A DNA stretch of 64,000 bases from Paenisporosarcina sp. HGH0030 (GTDB taxonomy: Bacteria; Bacillota; Bacilli; Bacillales_A; Planococcaceae), in assembly GCF_000411295.1 (NCBI RefSeq), contig NZ_KE150421.1:373324-437323 (forward strand). The letters run 5' to 3'. A program made the translations under genes and the position numbers. Below the pieces are notes generated by a model that saw only the letters and a list, made by a program, of their open reading frames with translations, was not told the origin of the DNA and did not search any database. Positions 46,989-57,277 of this stretch are shown piece after piece. How positions within the stretch are numbered: the stretch's first letter is position 1; each line of letters starts with the position of its first letter.

Positions 46989-48441
46989 AGATAATCAACC
47001 ATTAATTTTTGAAATGACAAAAGAAGGCCGAGTAGGCTATAGCTTACCTGATCTTGATATTCCAGAAGTAGATTTATCAACGTTGTTGCCTGAAGGTTTG
47101 CTTCGAGAAGAAGCGGCGGAACTTCCTGAGGTATCTGAACTGGATATCATGCGTCACTATACAGCACTTTCTAAGCGTAATCACGGTGTCGATTCAGGAT
47201 TTTATCCATTAGGCTCTTGTACGATGAAATACAATCCGAAAATCAATGAATCAGTCGCGCGTTTCCCTGGATTCGCTAATATTCATCCACTTCAAGATGA
47301 AGAGACTGTTCAAGGTGCAATGGAATTAATGTATGATCTTCAAGAACATTTGATTGAAATTACGGGAATGGATGATTTAACGCTTCAACCGGCTGCAGGT
47401 GCTCATGGAGAGTGGACTGCTCTAATGATGATTCGTGCTTTCCATGAAGCAAACGGGGACACACATCGTACGAAAGTAATCGTACCTGACTCTGCTCATG
47501 GGACAAACCCAGCATCGGCAACGGTAGCTGGATTTGATACAATCACGGTTAAATCTGACGAAAACGGCTTGGTTGATTTAGAAGATTTAAGAAGAGTGGT
47601 TGGGGAAGATACAGCTGCGTTAATGTTAACGAACCCGAATACTTTAGGATTATTTGAAGAAAACATTTTAGAAATGGCTTCTATTATCCACGGTGTTGGT
47701 GGGAAGTTGTACTATGATGGAGCAAACTTAAATGCGGTTATGTCAAAAGCACGTCCAGGCGATATGGGCTTCGACTGTGTTCATTTAAACTTGCATAAAA
47801 CATTCACAGGCCCACACGGTGGTGGTGGACCTGGATCTGGTCCAGTTGGCGTGAAGAAAGATTTGATTCCATTCTTGCCAAAACCAGTACTTGTAAAAAC
47901 AGAAGAAGGCTACCACTTCGATTACAATCGTCCTCAATCAATCGGGCGAGTGAAGCCGTTCTATGGAAACTTCGGAATCAATGTACGTGCCTATACGTAT
48001 ATTCGTTCAATGGGTCCAGACGGATTGAAAGCCGTAACAGAATACGCTGTATTAAACGCAAACTATATGATGCGTCGTCTGCAGCCTCATTTCGACTTGC
48101 CGTATGATCGTCATTGTAAACATGAATTTGTATTGAGTGGCCGTCGTCAAAAGAAATTGGGAGTCCGTACACTCGATATGGCTAAACGACTGCTTGACTT
48201 TGGATATCATCCGCCAACAATTTACTTCCCATTAAATGTAGAAGAAGGCATGATGATCGAACCGACAGAAACAGAATCCAAAGAAACGCTAGATGCGTTC
48301 ATCGATGCGATGATCCAAATAGCGAAGGAAGTCGAAGAAACACCTGAAATCGTGCAACAAGCTCCTCATACAACAGTTATTAAACGTCTGGATGAGACTA
48401 AAGCTGCCCGTACACCAGTATTACGTTATAAAAAAGCATAA
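46981..48441 (+). CDS. gcvPB: Glycine dehydrogenase (decarboxylating) subunit 2
   Basis: The PLP-binding half of the P-protein. [18 protein letters not shown] holds the lysine that binds pyridoxal phosphate. Other landmarks are [14 protein letters not shown] and [13 protein letters not shown] at 46981 gives an N-terminus [10 protein letters not shown] after Met, like B. subtilis; the frame extends upstream within gcvPA. Length is 486. It ends at a strong terminator. Confidence 0.96.
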   Translation: MHKDNQPLIFEMTKEGRVGYSLPDLDIPEVDLSTLLPEGLLREEAAELPEVSELDIMRHYTALSKRNHGVDSGFYPLGSCTMKYNPKINESVARFPGFANIHPLQDEETVQGAMELMYDLQEHLIEITGMDDLTLQPAAGAHGEWTALMMIRAFHEANGDTHRTKVIVPDSAHGTNPASATVAGFDTITVKSDENGLVDLEDLRRVVGEDTAALMLTNPNTLGLFEENILEMASIIHGVGGKLYYDGANLNAVMSKARPGDMGFDCVHLNLHKTFTGPHGGGGPGSGPVGVKKDLIPFLPKPVLVKTEEGYHFDYNRPQSIGRVKPFYGNFGINVRAYTYIRSMGPDGLKAVTEYAVLNANYMMRRLQPHFDLPYDRHCKHEFVLSGRRQKKLGVRTLDMAKRLLDFGYHPPTIYFPLNVEEGMMIEPTETESKETLDAFIDAMIQIAKEVEETPEIVQQAPHTTVIKRLDETKAARTPVLRYKKA

Positions 48442-48446
48442 CTAGA

Positions 48447-48500
48447 AAGGGGCTGTCCAAAAATCATGAAAATGACTTTTGAGAACAGCCCCTCTTTTTT
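48447..48500 (+). terminator. Terminator after gcvPB
   Basis: AGGGGCTGT and ACAGCCCCT form the base, and CAAAA/TTTTG plus CAT/ATG the upper stem; eight T residues follow. Confidence 0.93.
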
Positions 48501-48570
48501 TATAAGCTAGGTTCAATGTGATGGTAGATATACCGCAAAATAGCTGTGCTCTCCGCAGGCTTGCACTTAA

Positions 48571-48696
48571 CTAACTCGATCTGATAAAATTAAAGTTTTC
48601 TTCTGTAAAGAAAATGGAAGAAGTATTCCAACATTCGCCTTCATAGTTTTCAGGGCGAACCTTTATATAACAAGAGACTTTAAGGTTACCGGCATC
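48571..48696 (-). pseudogene. Possible gene remnant in the 48501-48819 gap
   Basis: The 320-bp gap holds no intact gene. On the minus strand a 41-codon frame bounded by stops reads like protein (GNLKVSCYIKVRPENYEG and TSSIFFTEENF) but has no start codon or ribosome site. It could be the 3' remnant of a lost gene; I do not recognise the family, and chance is possible. Confidence 0.2.
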
Positions 48697-48819
48697 TTAG
48701 ATTATTTCAAACATTTAATCACCCGTTTACTGTGATAAACTTTGATAAATTGCTGATTTCTTATTATTCAAAAATTGTAAAGTTCTAACATCAAAAGATT
48801 TATCTGACATAGCATTTAA

Positions 48820-50088
48820 TTAAAATCCAATGGATGCTTCTTCATCTTCCCAATCATTTTTCTTTGACCGTTTATTTTGTTTTTGGAGCTCTTTAATCCG
48901 TTTCTCGTAAGCAAGTTCACCGTCATAATGCCAATTCAGTGCGACTGACATATACAATTCATTTAATTGGGACATCGATAAGCCTTTGGTCAGTCTAGCC
49001 ATATCATAAACTTGTTCCTCTGAGAAAATATCTTTAAGATCCATTTTTCGTAAATAGTGCTCGCGTACTGATACAGAGGGAGACGGAATTTCGTAAGCAC
49101 GATCAAATCGACCGGCACGGTTTATCAATGCAGGATCAATTTTTTGCGGATAGTTGGTGGTTCCGATAATGAACAACCCTTCACGCGATTGTGTACCGTC
49201 CAGTGTATTGAGAAAGACGGAGCGGGTGTATTCCGGCATGGAATCAATATCTTCGATGACAAGAATGGCTGGTGCCAATTGCGTGACAATGCCAAATACT
49301 TCCTGAATGGAATGACTACCTGTAAATTCCGTGATTTGCCAATAAACAACCGGAGCATTAGTTGACCCTGTAATGGATTTTACTAGTGTTGTTTTTCCGT
49401 TGCCGGGAGATCCATATAATAAAATTCCCCTTTTGTAAGGTAATCCGTATTCCTTGAAAAATTGGCCATCCGCAGTAAAGAACTGATCGATAGAACGGAA
49501 GATGTCCTGTTTGATTGACTCTTCCAACATGACTTCTTCACGACTGACTACAGCATGCTCGCCGTAATTACGGCGTTTTACTCCATCCTCCGTGTCTACT
49601 AAAAAGGTAACGGACTGCATCAGCATCTGGCGCAGTTTTTCATTGATGTCCTTCAGGAATTCCAACGCTTTTTCAGCTGATTGAGCATAGCATTGGAATT
49701 CAGGCCAGGTATGGTCTGTTGTGTAGAATGAGACAACTGTCAATGCCACTTCATGATCAGGGAAATAAATGATTTGGTTCTCAAAAGTATTGCTGACTAT
49801 TAAATGGTTGTCATTGGCGTCTTCCGAAGTTGCCGACACTTTACCGAGTGTTCGTGATTCATAAATATGGCTGAGTGATTCAAATGAAAGCAATCCTTTT
49901 TCCATCATTTCAAGGACATGTGCATCAAGCTGAGATATAGTCTCTCCTATATAAATATGTTGCCATGGACCTGGAAGTCTCTTCTGCAAAGTTTCGATGA
50001 TTCTGCGGGAAACAAATGCGAGATCTTCATAGTGAGGCAATGAGTGTCTGGTGTCTTCTTGGTGGGTAATAAGTGTATTTGGTTTCAT
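48820..50088 (-). CDS. AAA+ ATPase, Bcs1-like fold
   Basis: A 422-residue soluble protein with a novel-looking N-terminal half of about 190 residues and a C-terminal classic AAA domain: Walker A YGSPGNGKTT, Walker B ILVIEDIDSM, sensor 1 IIGTTN and NRAGRFDR with arginine fingers. The AAA part resembles Bcs1/FtsH-type ATPases, which remodel or unfold proteins. The N-terminal half, likely a substrate-recognition domain, carries no known motif. The tail is highly charged (KKNDWEDEEASIGF). ATG at 50088 is five bases after GGAGG. It is not part of the B. subtilis order here. Confidence 0.82.
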   Translation of the reverse strand: MKPNTLITHQEDTRHSLPHYEDLAFVSRRIIETLQKRLPGPWQHIYIGETISQLDAHVLEMMEKGLLSFESLSHIYESRTLGKVSATSEDANDNHLIVSNTFENQIIYFPDHEVALTVVSFYTTDHTWPEFQCYAQSAEKALEFLKDINEKLRQMLMQSVTFLVDTEDGVKRRNYGEHAVVSREEVMLEESIKQDIFRSIDQFFTADGQFFKEYGLPYKRGILLYGSPGNGKTTLVKSITGSTNAPVVYWQITEFTGSHSIQEVFGIVTQLAPAILVIEDIDSMPEYTRSVFLNTLDGTQSREGLFIIGTTNYPQKIDPALINRAGRFDRAYEIPSPSVSVREHYLRKMDLKDIFSEEQVYDMARLTKGLSMSQLNELYMSVALNWHYDGELAYEKRIKELQKQNKRSKKNDWEDEEASIGF

Positions 50089-50133
50089 TGCAACCTCCAA
50101 TATTATTTAGTTTACATAAATACGTTTAAGTTT

Positions 50134-50163
50134 AAAAAAAGTTCCTCCGTTTGGAAGAACTTT
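50134..50163 (-). terminator. Terminator after yqhL
   Basis: On the minus strand AAGTTCTTCC and GGAGGAACTT form a stem with an AAAC loop followed by T residues. Confidence 0.85.
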
Positions 50164-50170
50164 GAATGAC

Positions 50171-50551
50171 TTATTTTGTTCTGATTTTCCCAGTCCACTG
50201 ACGGAAACCGCCTTGCAGTTGGTAAATCTGGTTATAGCCTTTTTTCTTAAGGAACAATGCCGTACGTGCGCTTCTTGCACTATTTTGGCAATATAAGTAT
50301 ACGGGCTTGTCCGCACGAATTTCTTTGTAACGCTGACGCATTTGTGATGAAGGAATATTACGTGCTCCAAGGATATGCCCACCTTCAAATTCTTTAGGTT
50401 CACGCACATCCACAAGTTGTGCTTTACGGTATCCTTCAATAAATTGTTCTTGTGTTAAACCTGATACAGCCTTTTTTAATCGCAAAGACGAGATTAAAAA
50501 GTAAATGATCAAACCAAATAATGCAGCAGAGATAATGTATACAAATGTCAA
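50171..50551 (-). CDS. yqhL: Membrane-anchored rhodanese-like protein
   Basis: The 126-residue protein has one N-terminal membrane helix (FVYIISAALFGLIIYFLISS) and a rhodanese domain with VDVREPKEFEGGHILGARNIP and the active-site loop YCQNSARS, whose Cys carries persulfide sulfur. It may donate sulfur or sense redox. I chose TTG at 50551 after AAAGGGG. Position beside lipM matches yqhL. Confidence 0.88.
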   Translation of the reverse strand: MTFVYIISAALFGLIIYFLISSLRLKKAVSGLTQEQFIEGYRKAQLVDVREPKEFEGGHILGARNIPSSQMRQRYKEIRADKPVYLYCQNSARSARTALFLKKKGYNQIYQLQGGFRQWTGKIRTK

Positions 50552-50661
50552 AACAACTTTCCCCTTTCTATCTATGTACTTATTATAAAAGAAAGTGTAG
50601 CCACAATACAATCGGTTTGTTAATATGAATAGCATTGCGACATTTTGAGGAGGAAAATATT

Positions 50662-51498
50662 ATGTCTAAACCGATTTGGTATTTTATTAATTCTGGCGCT
50701 TGCAGTCCGTCCTTCAATATGGCGCTGGATGAAGCTTTAATGGACTGGCATAGTGATGGGATCCTTCCACCTATTGTCCGATTCTATGGATGGGCACCTG
50801 CAACATTATCCATAGGTTATTTTCAAAATGTCCAAAAAGAAATCAACATGGATGCTGTCAAAGAGCATAACTTAGGTTTTGTCAGACGTCCCACCGGAGG
50901 ACGTGGCGTATTGCATGAACATGAATTAACATATAGCATTATCGTCAGTGAAGACTATCAAGATATGCCTGCGACCGTCACGGAAGCTTACCGTGTGCTA
51001 AGTGAAGGGTTATTGATTGGCTTTCAGAAGCTTGGATTGAACGCCTATTTCTCGGTGCCTGATACTGATAAAATGAAGAGTGATTTAAAAAATCCAAAAA
51101 GTGCCGTCTGTTTCGATGCACCGTCATGGTATGAACTAGTTGTGGAAGGTAAAAAAGTAGCAGGAAGTGCACAAACAAGACAAAAAGGTGTCATTCTTCA
51201 ACATGGAGCGATTCTTTTAGACCTGGATGAAGATAAACTAGTTTCTTTATTTAACTATCCATCGGAAGCAGTAAAAGAGCGAGTTCGTAGAGGCCTTCCG
51301 CAAAAAGCGGTGGCAATAAATCGTTTGCGGGAAACTCCAGTTACGATCGAAGAATGTGAAGAAGCATTTAAAGATGGTTTTGCTGAAGGTCTTAATGTCA
51401 ATTTTCAACCATATGTGCTAACAATCGAGCAATTGGATTATGTGAAAAAGCTTGAAACTCGACGTTATGCAAATGACGAATGGACATACCGTAAATAA
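50662..51498 (+). CDS. lipM: Octanoyltransferase LipM
   Basis: LipM moves octanoate from acyl carrier protein to the lipoyl lysine of GcvH, the first step of lipoate assembly in Bacillus. The catalytic Cys150 lies in [27 protein letters not shown] and GKKVAGSAQ (catalytic Lys) are the family motifs. Length 278 is normal. ATG at 50662 follows GAGGAGG. It sits near the glycine cleavage operon, whose H-protein it serves. Confidence 0.95.
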   Translation: MSKPIWYFINSGACSPSFNMALDEALMDWHSDGILPPIVRFYGWAPATLSIGYFQNVQKEINMDAVKEHNLGFVRRPTGGRGVLHEHELTYSIIVSEDYQDMPATVTEAYRVLSEGLLIGFQKLGLNAYFSVPDTDKMKSDLKNPKSAVCFDAPSWYELVVEGKKVAGSAQTRQKGVILQHGAILLDLDEDKLVSLFNYPSEAVKERVRRGLPQKAVAINRLRETPVTIEECEEAFKDGFAEGLNVNFQPYVLTIEQLDYVKKLETRRYANDEWTYRK

Positions 51499-51559
51499 TA
51501 GGTAAAAAGAATTAATTTGACCAAAAAATAAGTAGTATTTTCCTATAGACGTTGTGTGT

Positions 51560-51645
51560 GTATGTTCGAACATACATCCGCTTTATTTGATTTAGATGTC
51601 AATATATAGTACCCTAAACACAACGCGTAACACTATATGTAGTGT
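51560..51645 (+). promoter_or_regulatory. Two NrdR boxes and a palindrome upstream of nrdJ
   Basis: ACACTATATGTAGTGT at 51630-51645 is a near-perfect NrdR box (ACACWATATATWGTGT). A second, weaker box, TGTCAATATATAGTAC, lies at 51597-51612, 33 bp away, about three helical turns. It overlaps a possible -10 TATAGT (51605-51610). A separate perfect palindrome, GTATGTTCGAACATAC, is at 51560-51575. NrdR should repress nrdJ when dATP is plentiful. Confidence 0.85.
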
Positions 51646-51674
51646 TTTTTCTGTTAATTAAGGAGGAGTAGTAA

Positions 51675-54239
51675 ATGGTACTAGTTTCCAAGCAACAAAT
51701 AGGGGAGTTAAACATTGAAATGTTGAATAATGACATCATTTCATTCCCTCAAGTTCATCCCATCACGAATGACATGACATTAACTCACAAAGGTGTATCT
51801 AGGTTAGTCATGATTGACCGCTATTCTTTTAAAGATACTGAAAAGAAAACACTAAAAGCAGGCGACTTTGTCGTATTGACGGTTAAGGAAGACCCGAAAT
51901 TCCCTGCCCGCGGTTTGGGTTATGTTGTTTCCATCGATCATTCGACAAATAAAGTACGTGTTTTAATTGAAGAAGATTATAGAAGTGCAATTGATGATCC
52001 AATTGAGCAGGAGTCGGGTATTGTAACTCGTTCCATTAATGTCATCGAAAAACCTTTGGAAGTTTTCTATGAGCAAATTGCTAAACGCAATGCGACCGGA
52101 CTTGCTTCTGTTGAAACTTCTGAAGAGAAGAAAAAAGAATGGTTTGAAAAGTTTTATCAGCAATTGGTCCAATTGAAATTTATTCCCGCAGGACGTGTGC
52201 TTTATGGAGCGGGTGCAGGAACAGACGTTACATACTTCAATTGTTACGTTATGCCCTTTGTGCCGGATTCCCGTGAAGGTATTTCCGATCACCGTAAACA
52301 AGTAATGGAAATTATGAGTCGAGGTGGGGGAGTTGGAACAAACGGATCAACTTTGCGTCCACGCAATACACTCGCTAAAGGTGTAAACGGAAAGTCATCT
52401 GGTTCTGTTTCATGGTTGGACGATATCGCAAAACTAACACATTTGGTTGAGCAAGGCGGCAGTCGCAGAGGCGCTCAAATGATTATGTTGGCAGATTGGC
52501 ATCCTGACATTGCGGAATTCATCATTTCCAAAATGCAAAATCCTAGAATTCTACGTTTCCTGATTGAAAATACAAATGATGAAACTATCAAGCAATTAGC
52601 GAAAGACAAGCTTAAATTTAAAGCTCTGACACATCAAGAAGAAGCAATGTACCAAGGGATAGTAAATTACAAGACAATTCCTGGCCAGGGTGGATTCAGT
52701 GATGCAATTTTCCGTGATGCAGAAACGAAACTCCACGATGGAGGCACATATAGTGTTAACAATTCCGAATTCTTAACAGGAGCCAATATATCTGTGACAT
52801 TGACCGACGATTTCATGAAAGCTGTGGAAGAAGACGGCGATCACGAGTTACGCTTCCCCGCTGTTGAAAGTTATTCAGCTGAGGAAATGGTAACGTACAA
52901 TGAGAAATGGCACGAAGTCGGGGATGTACGTGAATGGGAAAAACAAGGACATGCCATCCGAACTTACCGTACGATGAAAGCGAAAGATTTGTGGAATCTC
53001 ATTAACGTTTGTGCAACGTATTCTGCAGAGCCTGGCATTTTCTTTATCGACAATGCAAACGAAATGACCAATGCAAAAGCGTATGGACAACAAGTGGTTG
53101 CTACCAACCCATGTGGAGAACAACCGTTGGCACCTAATTCTGTATGTAACTTGGCAGCTGTGAATTTAGCTCAGTTTGCGAATAAAGATACAAAAACTGT
53201 CGATTTTGATAGCTTGAGAGAAACAGTACGTGTTGGAGTTCGCATGCAGGACAATGTTATTGATGCAACACCTTACTTCCTTGAAGACAATAAAAAACAA
53301 GCTTTGGGTGAACGTCGTGTTGGTCTAGGAGTAATGGGGCTTGCAGACTTACTAATTTATTGTGAAAAAGAGTACGGTTCAGTGGAAGGTAACGTTCTTG
53401 TCGACCAAATCTTCGAAACGATAGCAGTAACAGCATATGAAACATCTGCAGAACTTGCTGCAGAACGTGGAAGTTTCCCGTTCTTGCAAGGGGAAACAAA
53501 TGAAGAAACTAACCGTCTGAGAGACGCTTTCATCAATACCGGATTTATGAAAAAAATGCCTGAGCATGTTCGTCAGTCTATCAAAGAAACAGGCATTCGC
53601 AACTCTCACTTGTTGACCGTAGCACCAACTGGATCAACTGGAACATTAGTGGGAGTGTCGACAGGTCTGGAACCTTATTTCTCCTTCACGTACTATCGTA
53701 GTGGCCGTTTAGGGAAATTCATCGAAGTAAAAGCGGACATTGTTCAGGAATACTTGAACGCAAACCCTGAAGCAGATGAACAAAGCTTGCCAGAATGGTT
53801 TGTTGCTTCAATGGAATTGGCACCTGAAGCGCATGCGGATGTTCAGTGCATAATTCAACGTTGGATTGACAGCTCGATTTCGAAAACTGTTAATGCACCA
53901 CGTGGTTATACAGTTGAACAAGTACAAGGCGTTTATGAAAGACTTTATCGTGGTGGTGCTAAAGGCGGGACAGTTTATGTGGATGGCAGCCGTGATGCAC
54001 AAGTCCTGACACTTAAAGCGGAAGAAAATGTGATGGATGAACATCATTATGAAGAAACCATCATTGGGAAACGTCCAGTTGTCCTGATCGATACAATCCA
54101 AGATCTTCGTTCAACGAATGTCACAATCGGCTCAGAAGTAGGAAACACGTGTCCTGTTTGCCGTCAGGGGACCGTAAAAGAAATGGGTGGCTGTAATACG
54201 TGTACAAATTGCGGTGCTCAATTGAAATGTGGACTTTAA
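51675..54239 (+). CDS. nrdJ: Adenosylcobalamin-dependent ribonucleotide reductase (class II)
   Basis: The enzyme reduces ribonucleotides to deoxyribonucleotides with a vitamin B12 radical. The active-site radical loop NPCGEQPL is present, GVSTGLEPYF and APTGSTGTL follow, and the C-terminus is a Cys-rich zinc ribbon (CPVCRQGT, CNTCTNCGAQLKC) that regenerates the active-site disulfide. There is an N-terminal extension of about 100 residues. ATG at 51675 follows AAGGAGG. It occupies the place of mntR and yqhOPQ of B. subtilis, which has no such gene, so it was probably gained in this lineage. Confidence 0.94.
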   Translation: MVLVSKQQIGELNIEMLNNDIISFPQVHPITNDMTLTHKGVSRLVMIDRYSFKDTEKKTLKAGDFVVLTVKEDPKFPARGLGYVVSIDHSTNKVRVLIEEDYRSAIDDPIEQESGIVTRSINVIEKPLEVFYEQIAKRNATGLASVETSEEKKKEWFEKFYQQLVQLKFIPAGRVLYGAGAGTDVTYFNCYVMPFVPDSREGISDHRKQVMEIMSRGGGVGTNGSTLRPRNTLAKGVNGKSSGSVSWLDDIAKLTHLVEQGGSRRGAQMIMLADWHPDIAEFIISKMQNPRILRFLIENTNDETIKQLAKDKLKFKALTHQEEAMYQGIVNYKTIPGQGGFSDAIFRDAETKLHDGGTYSVNNSEFLTGANISVTLTDDFMKAVEEDGDHELRFPAVESYSAEEMVTYNEKWHEVGDVREWEKQGHAIRTYRTMKAKDLWNLINVCATYSAEPGIFFIDNANEMTNAKAYGQQVVATNPCGEQPLAPNSVCNLAAVNLAQFANKDTKTVDFDSLRETVRVGVRMQDNVIDATPYFLEDNKKQALGERRVGLGVMGLADLLIYCEKEYGSVEGNVLVDQIFETIAVTAYETSAELAAERGSFPFLQGETNEETNRLRDAFINTGFMKKMPEHVRQSIKETGIRNSHLLTVAPTGSTGTLVGVSTGLEPYFSFTYYRSGRLGKFIEVKADIVQEYLNANPEADEQSLPEWFVASMELAPEAHADVQCIIQRWIDSSISKTVNAPRGYTVEQVQGVYERLYRGGAKGGTVYVDGSRDAQVLTLKAEENVMDEHHYEETIIGKRPVVLIDTIQDLRSTNVTIGSEVGNTCPVCRQGTVKEMGGCNTCTNCGAQLKCGL

Positions 54240-54300
54240 GTTTAACAGTTAAAAACGCTGTTTTGAGAATGCCACTAGCAAGTAGATTTATTAGATGAAG

Positions 54301-54341
54301 AAAACGCACGCTGTATCCTTGGGATACAACGTGCGTTTTTT
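54301..54341 (+). terminator. Terminator after nrdJ
   Basis: AAAACGCACG.TGTATC and GATACA.CGTGCGTTTT form a long stem followed by T residues. The remainder of 54342-54500 shows no gene. Confidence 0.92.
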
Positions 54342-54500
54342 CGTTTTAGATTAATCTGTTTAACAATGAAAGAGCCGTATCAACGCTTGCAACAGTAATT
54401 ATCGCTTTAATTGTACTAATTTTTTAAAAAAGCACTATATCTATGAATAGAGAGAGTGAGGTTAGTCAAAATTGAATAAATAGAAAGGATTGTGATTTGA

Positions 54501-54923
54501 ATGAAAGGTACTCACTTCTTAACGATTTCAGTAGCACATGCTGTGGTTTTCACTATAATATTAAAGTTTTTATATGTTTTTGATTATATTCCATGGAGCC
54601 CAATAAAATGGACTAAGAGATGGCAAGTATTTTCCGACGCTCACCCATCAGTCAAATGGTTTTTTACTTTTCTGGTCGTCTTCTTGGTCATCAATCTTGC
54701 GATGGCTCTGTTCATGATTGTCAGCAAAATGCCGGCGATTGCCACGTCAATTGTTGTTGGATTTGCCATCTGGATTCTGCTGGAATGGAGTATTTATCAA
54801 GATTTTTCCCATATAAGTTGGAAGTCGGTACCGATTATTTCGGTTATTTTAATAATTTGCAGAGCCCTTGCCGAGACGATTCATTACTATGACCAAGAGG
54901 TTTATGATGACAAGAGAAAGTAG
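54501..54923 (+). CDS. Unknown four-helix membrane protein
   Basis: A 140-residue protein with about four membrane helices: residues 5-27, 50-70, 76-95 and 108-128 roughly. Between the first two lies a conserved-looking loop, IPWSPIKWTKRWQVF. The tail is charged (YYDQEVYDDKRK). It is in the place of yqhR just before aroQ, but I see no clear sequence likeness to YqhR and leave it unnamed. GAAAGGATTG precedes the ATG. Function is unknown. Confidence 0.7.
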   Translation: MKGTHFLTISVAHAVVFTIILKFLYVFDYIPWSPIKWTKRWQVFSDAHPSVKWFFTFLVVFLVINLAMALFMIVSKMPAIATSIVVGFAIWILLEWSIYQDFSHISWKSVPIISVILIICRALAETIHYYDQEVYDDKRK

Positions 54924-54983
54924 TTGCTGCAACTATTTGTTATGATAAAATGAAGGGGGCACGATGGAACTGGAGGAAAAAAG

Positions 54984-55427
54984 ATGAAAATTCTTTGTTT
55001 AAATGGGCCTAACCTAAATCGTTTAGGAAAACGTGAACCTGCTATTTATGGACATGAAACGTTGGAAGATGTAGAGCAAAAGCTTATAACTTACGGAAAA
55101 CAATCGGATATTCATGTTCAATGTAAGCAATCGAATCACGAAGGTGAACTAATTGATTGGCTGCACAATGCAGAAGATGATGGAATTAACGGCATTATTT
55201 TCAACCCTGGAGCTTATACTCATACAAGTTATGCGATACGTGATGCCATCGCTTCCATTACCGTTCCGGTAATAGAGGTTCATATTTCTAATATCCATAG
55301 CAGAGAAAGTTTTCGTCACAAATCTGTCTTGGCTCCTGAATGTGTTGGTCAAATATGTGGTCTCGGAACTTTCGGTTATACTTTAGCACTAGAAACATTT
55401 TTACATAGAAGAAAAGGGGAATCTTAA
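54984..55427 (+). CDS. aroQ: 3-dehydroquinate dehydratase, type II
   Basis: AroQ catalyses the third step of the shikimate pathway. [18 protein letters not shown] with the catalytic Tyr, [28 protein letters not shown] and [15 protein letters not shown] are all present. Length 147 is standard for the dodecameric type II enzyme. Its stop is directly followed by the papA ATG, so the two are cotranscribed, as in B. subtilis. Confidence 0.96.
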   Translation: MKILCLNGPNLNRLGKREPAIYGHETLEDVEQKLITYGKQSDIHVQCKQSNHEGELIDWLHNAEDDGINGIIFNPGAYTHTSYAIRDAIASITVPVIEVHISNIHSRESFRHKSVLAPECVGQICGLGTFGYTLALETFLHRRKGES

Positions 55428-56489
55428 ATGGAGAAATTGTCTAAATTACGTGAAGCTTTAGGGGAACACCAGATTGACGCCTTGTTAATTACAAGTGGCT
55501 ACAATCGCCGGTACATAACTGATTTTACGGGGACTGCTGGTATTGCCATCGTTTCCAAAGATCAAGCTGTTTTTATTACGGATTTCCGTTACACGGAACA
55601 AGCGGCAAAACAGATTAAAAACTTTGAAATTGTCCAACATACGAAAACGATACTGGAAGAAGTAAGTGTCCAATTAGAAAAAATGAATGTGAGAAAAGTA
55701 GGTTTTGAGAAAGACGACATGAGCTATGCCATGTATGAGAGTTACAAAAAGGCAGTTAATACTGAACTTGTACCTGTATCAGGTCTTATTGAGAAAATCC
55801 GCTTGATTAAGACGCCACAAGAGATTACTATTATTAAGGCTGCCGCGGATATCGCTGAAGCGGCTTTTGAACATATCCTTACATTTATCGCACCTGGAAA
55901 AACGGAATTGGAAGTTTCTAATGAACTTGAATTCTTTATGCGCAAACAAGGAGCATCATCATCTTCATTCGATATTATTGTGGCATCTGGGCTTCGTTCT
56001 GCACTTCCACATGGTGTCGCGACGGATAAAGTCATCGAAAAAGGTGATTTTGTTACATTGGACTTCGGTGCGTTGTATAATGGATATGTATCAGACGTAA
56101 CGAGAACTGTTGCTATCGGTGAACCGAGTGAGCAATTAAAAGAAATTTATCAAATTGTACTAGACTCACAACTGTTGTCTTTGGAAAAAATCAAACCAGG
56201 TATGACTGGAATTGAGGCGGATGCAATCGCTCGTGATTATATCAAATCCAAAGGTTATGGTGAAGCGTTCGGTCATTCTTTAGGACATGGTATCGGATTA
56301 GAAGTACACGAAGGCCCTGGATTATCTTTCCGTTCGGAAACTGTTCTGGAAGAAGGTATGGTAATCACAATTGAGCCGGGTATTTATTTACCTGGTGTCG
56401 GTGGGGTTCGTATTGAAGATGATGCGATTGTTACAGCTACAGGGCTTGAAAAATTAACACATTCTACAAAAGAGTTACTTATCTTATAA
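55428..56489 (+). CDS. papA: Xaa-Pro aminopeptidase (M24 family)
   Basis: This metallopeptidase removes N-terminal residues before proline. The creatinase-like N-terminal domain is followed by the pita-bread domain with the five metal ligands: [17 protein letters not shown] (two Asp), [15 protein letters not shown] (His), TIEPGIY (Glu) and RIEDD (Glu). Length 353 is usual. In Bacillales it lies in front of efp and may process proline-rich peptides released when EF-P-dependent proteins are degraded; that link is inference. Confidence 0.94.
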   Translation: MEKLSKLREALGEHQIDALLITSGYNRRYITDFTGTAGIAIVSKDQAVFITDFRYTEQAAKQIKNFEIVQHTKTILEEVSVQLEKMNVRKVGFEKDDMSYAMYESYKKAVNTELVPVSGLIEKIRLIKTPQEITIIKAAADIAEAAFEHILTFIAPGKTELEVSNELEFFMRKQGASSSSFDIIVASGLRSALPHGVATDKVIEKGDFVTLDFGALYNGYVSDVTRTVAIGEPSEQLKEIYQIVLDSQLLSLEKIKPGMTGIEADAIARDYIKSKGYGEAFGHSLGHGIGLEVHEGPGLSFRSETVLEEGMVITIEPGIYLPGVGGVRIEDDAIVTATGLEKLTHSTKELLIL

Positions 56490-56505
56490 TTTTGGAGGAA
56501 CACTC

Positions 56506-57066
56506 ATGATTTCTGTAAATGATTTTAAAACAGGTTTAACAATTGAAGTAGATGGCGGTATTTGGCGCGTACTTGATTTCCAACACGTGAAACCAGGTAA
56601 AGGTGCAGCGTTTGTTCGTTCTAAACTACGCAACATTCGTACAGGTGCAGTGAATGAAAAAACATTCCGTGCTGGAGAAAAAGTGGAGAAAGCTCAAATT
56701 GATAACCGCAAAATGCAGTATCTTTACGCAAATGGTGATACTCATAATTTCATGGATACTGACTCGTATGAACAAATTGAACTTGATTCAAAACAAATCG
56801 AGTACGAATTGAAATTCCTTCGTGAAAACATGGAAGTGCATATCATGCAATACCAAGGGGAAACGTTAGGTGTAGAATTGCCGAATACGGTTGTTTTGGA
56901 AGTTACTGAAACAGAACCTGGTATTAAAGGTGATACAGCTAGTGGCGGAACGAAACCTGCAATTTTGGAAACTGGATTATCAGTTCAAGTTCCTTTCTTC
57001 ATTAACCAAGGTGATAAACTGATCATCAACACATCTGAAGCGGCTTACGTTTCAAGAGCACAATAA
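56506..57066 (+). CDS. efp: Translation elongation factor P
   Basis: EF-P rescues ribosomes stalled on proline stretches. The 186-residue protein has the three-domain fold; Lys32 in [10 protein letters not shown] is the residue that carries 5-aminopentanol in B. subtilis, and the Pro-Gly-Lys context is kept. The C-terminal signature PGIKGDT is present. TGGAGGAA precedes the ATG. A family B repeat follows its stop. Confidence 0.97.
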   Translation: MISVNDFKTGLTIEVDGGIWRVLDFQHVKPGKGAAFVRSKLRNIRTGAVNEKTFRAGEKVEKAQIDNRKMQYLYANGDTHNFMDTDSYEQIELDSKQIEYELKFLRENMEVHIMQYQGETLGVELPNTVVLEVTETEPGIKGDTASGGTKPAILETGLSVQVPFFINQGDKLIINTSEAAYVSRAQ

Positions 57067-57071
57067 TTAGA

Positions 57072-57169
57072 AAAGTGTAAAGTGCGCCTCTAGCCTGTCG
57101 TCGGCGTGGAGGGAAGGTTTCCTTTGCGACGAGTAACCGCAGGAGCAAGTGGGCGCTTGAAACTGGACA
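57072..57169 (+). repeat. Structured 3' repeat (family B), copy 2
   Basis: It runs from AAAGTGTAAAGTGCGCC to GGCGCTTGAAACTGGACA, the same boundaries as the copy after sodA. AAGTGCGCC pairs with GGGCGCTT and inner segments (GGTTTCC region, TGCG/CGCA) can also pair. The central 60 bp differs from copy 1, so ends and fold are kept better than the middle. Confidence 0.65.
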
Positions 57170-57236
57170 TACCATAAATTTTTAAGGAAGAAAATCCTTG
57201 AAAATTTATTACTTACCTAAATAATGAATAAAAAAT

Positions 57237-57277
57237 AAAGTTGCCAATTGCACCTAGTGCTATTGGCAACTTTTTTT
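57237..57277 (+). terminator. Terminator between efp and spoIIIAC
   Basis: AAAGTTGCCAAT and ATTGGCAACTTT form the stem with a CAC/GTG inner pair and seven T residues. It separates the efp transcript from the spoIIIA operon. Confidence 0.93.

Noticed and set aside
48501-48570. Insertion sequence remnant after gcvPB
   Set aside because: No terminal inverted repeats, target duplication or transposase motif could be found.
51568-51581. LexA box upstream of nrdJ
   Set aside because: CGAACATACATCCG has two mismatches in the second half-site; the palindrome in which it lies has the half-sites in the opposite order.
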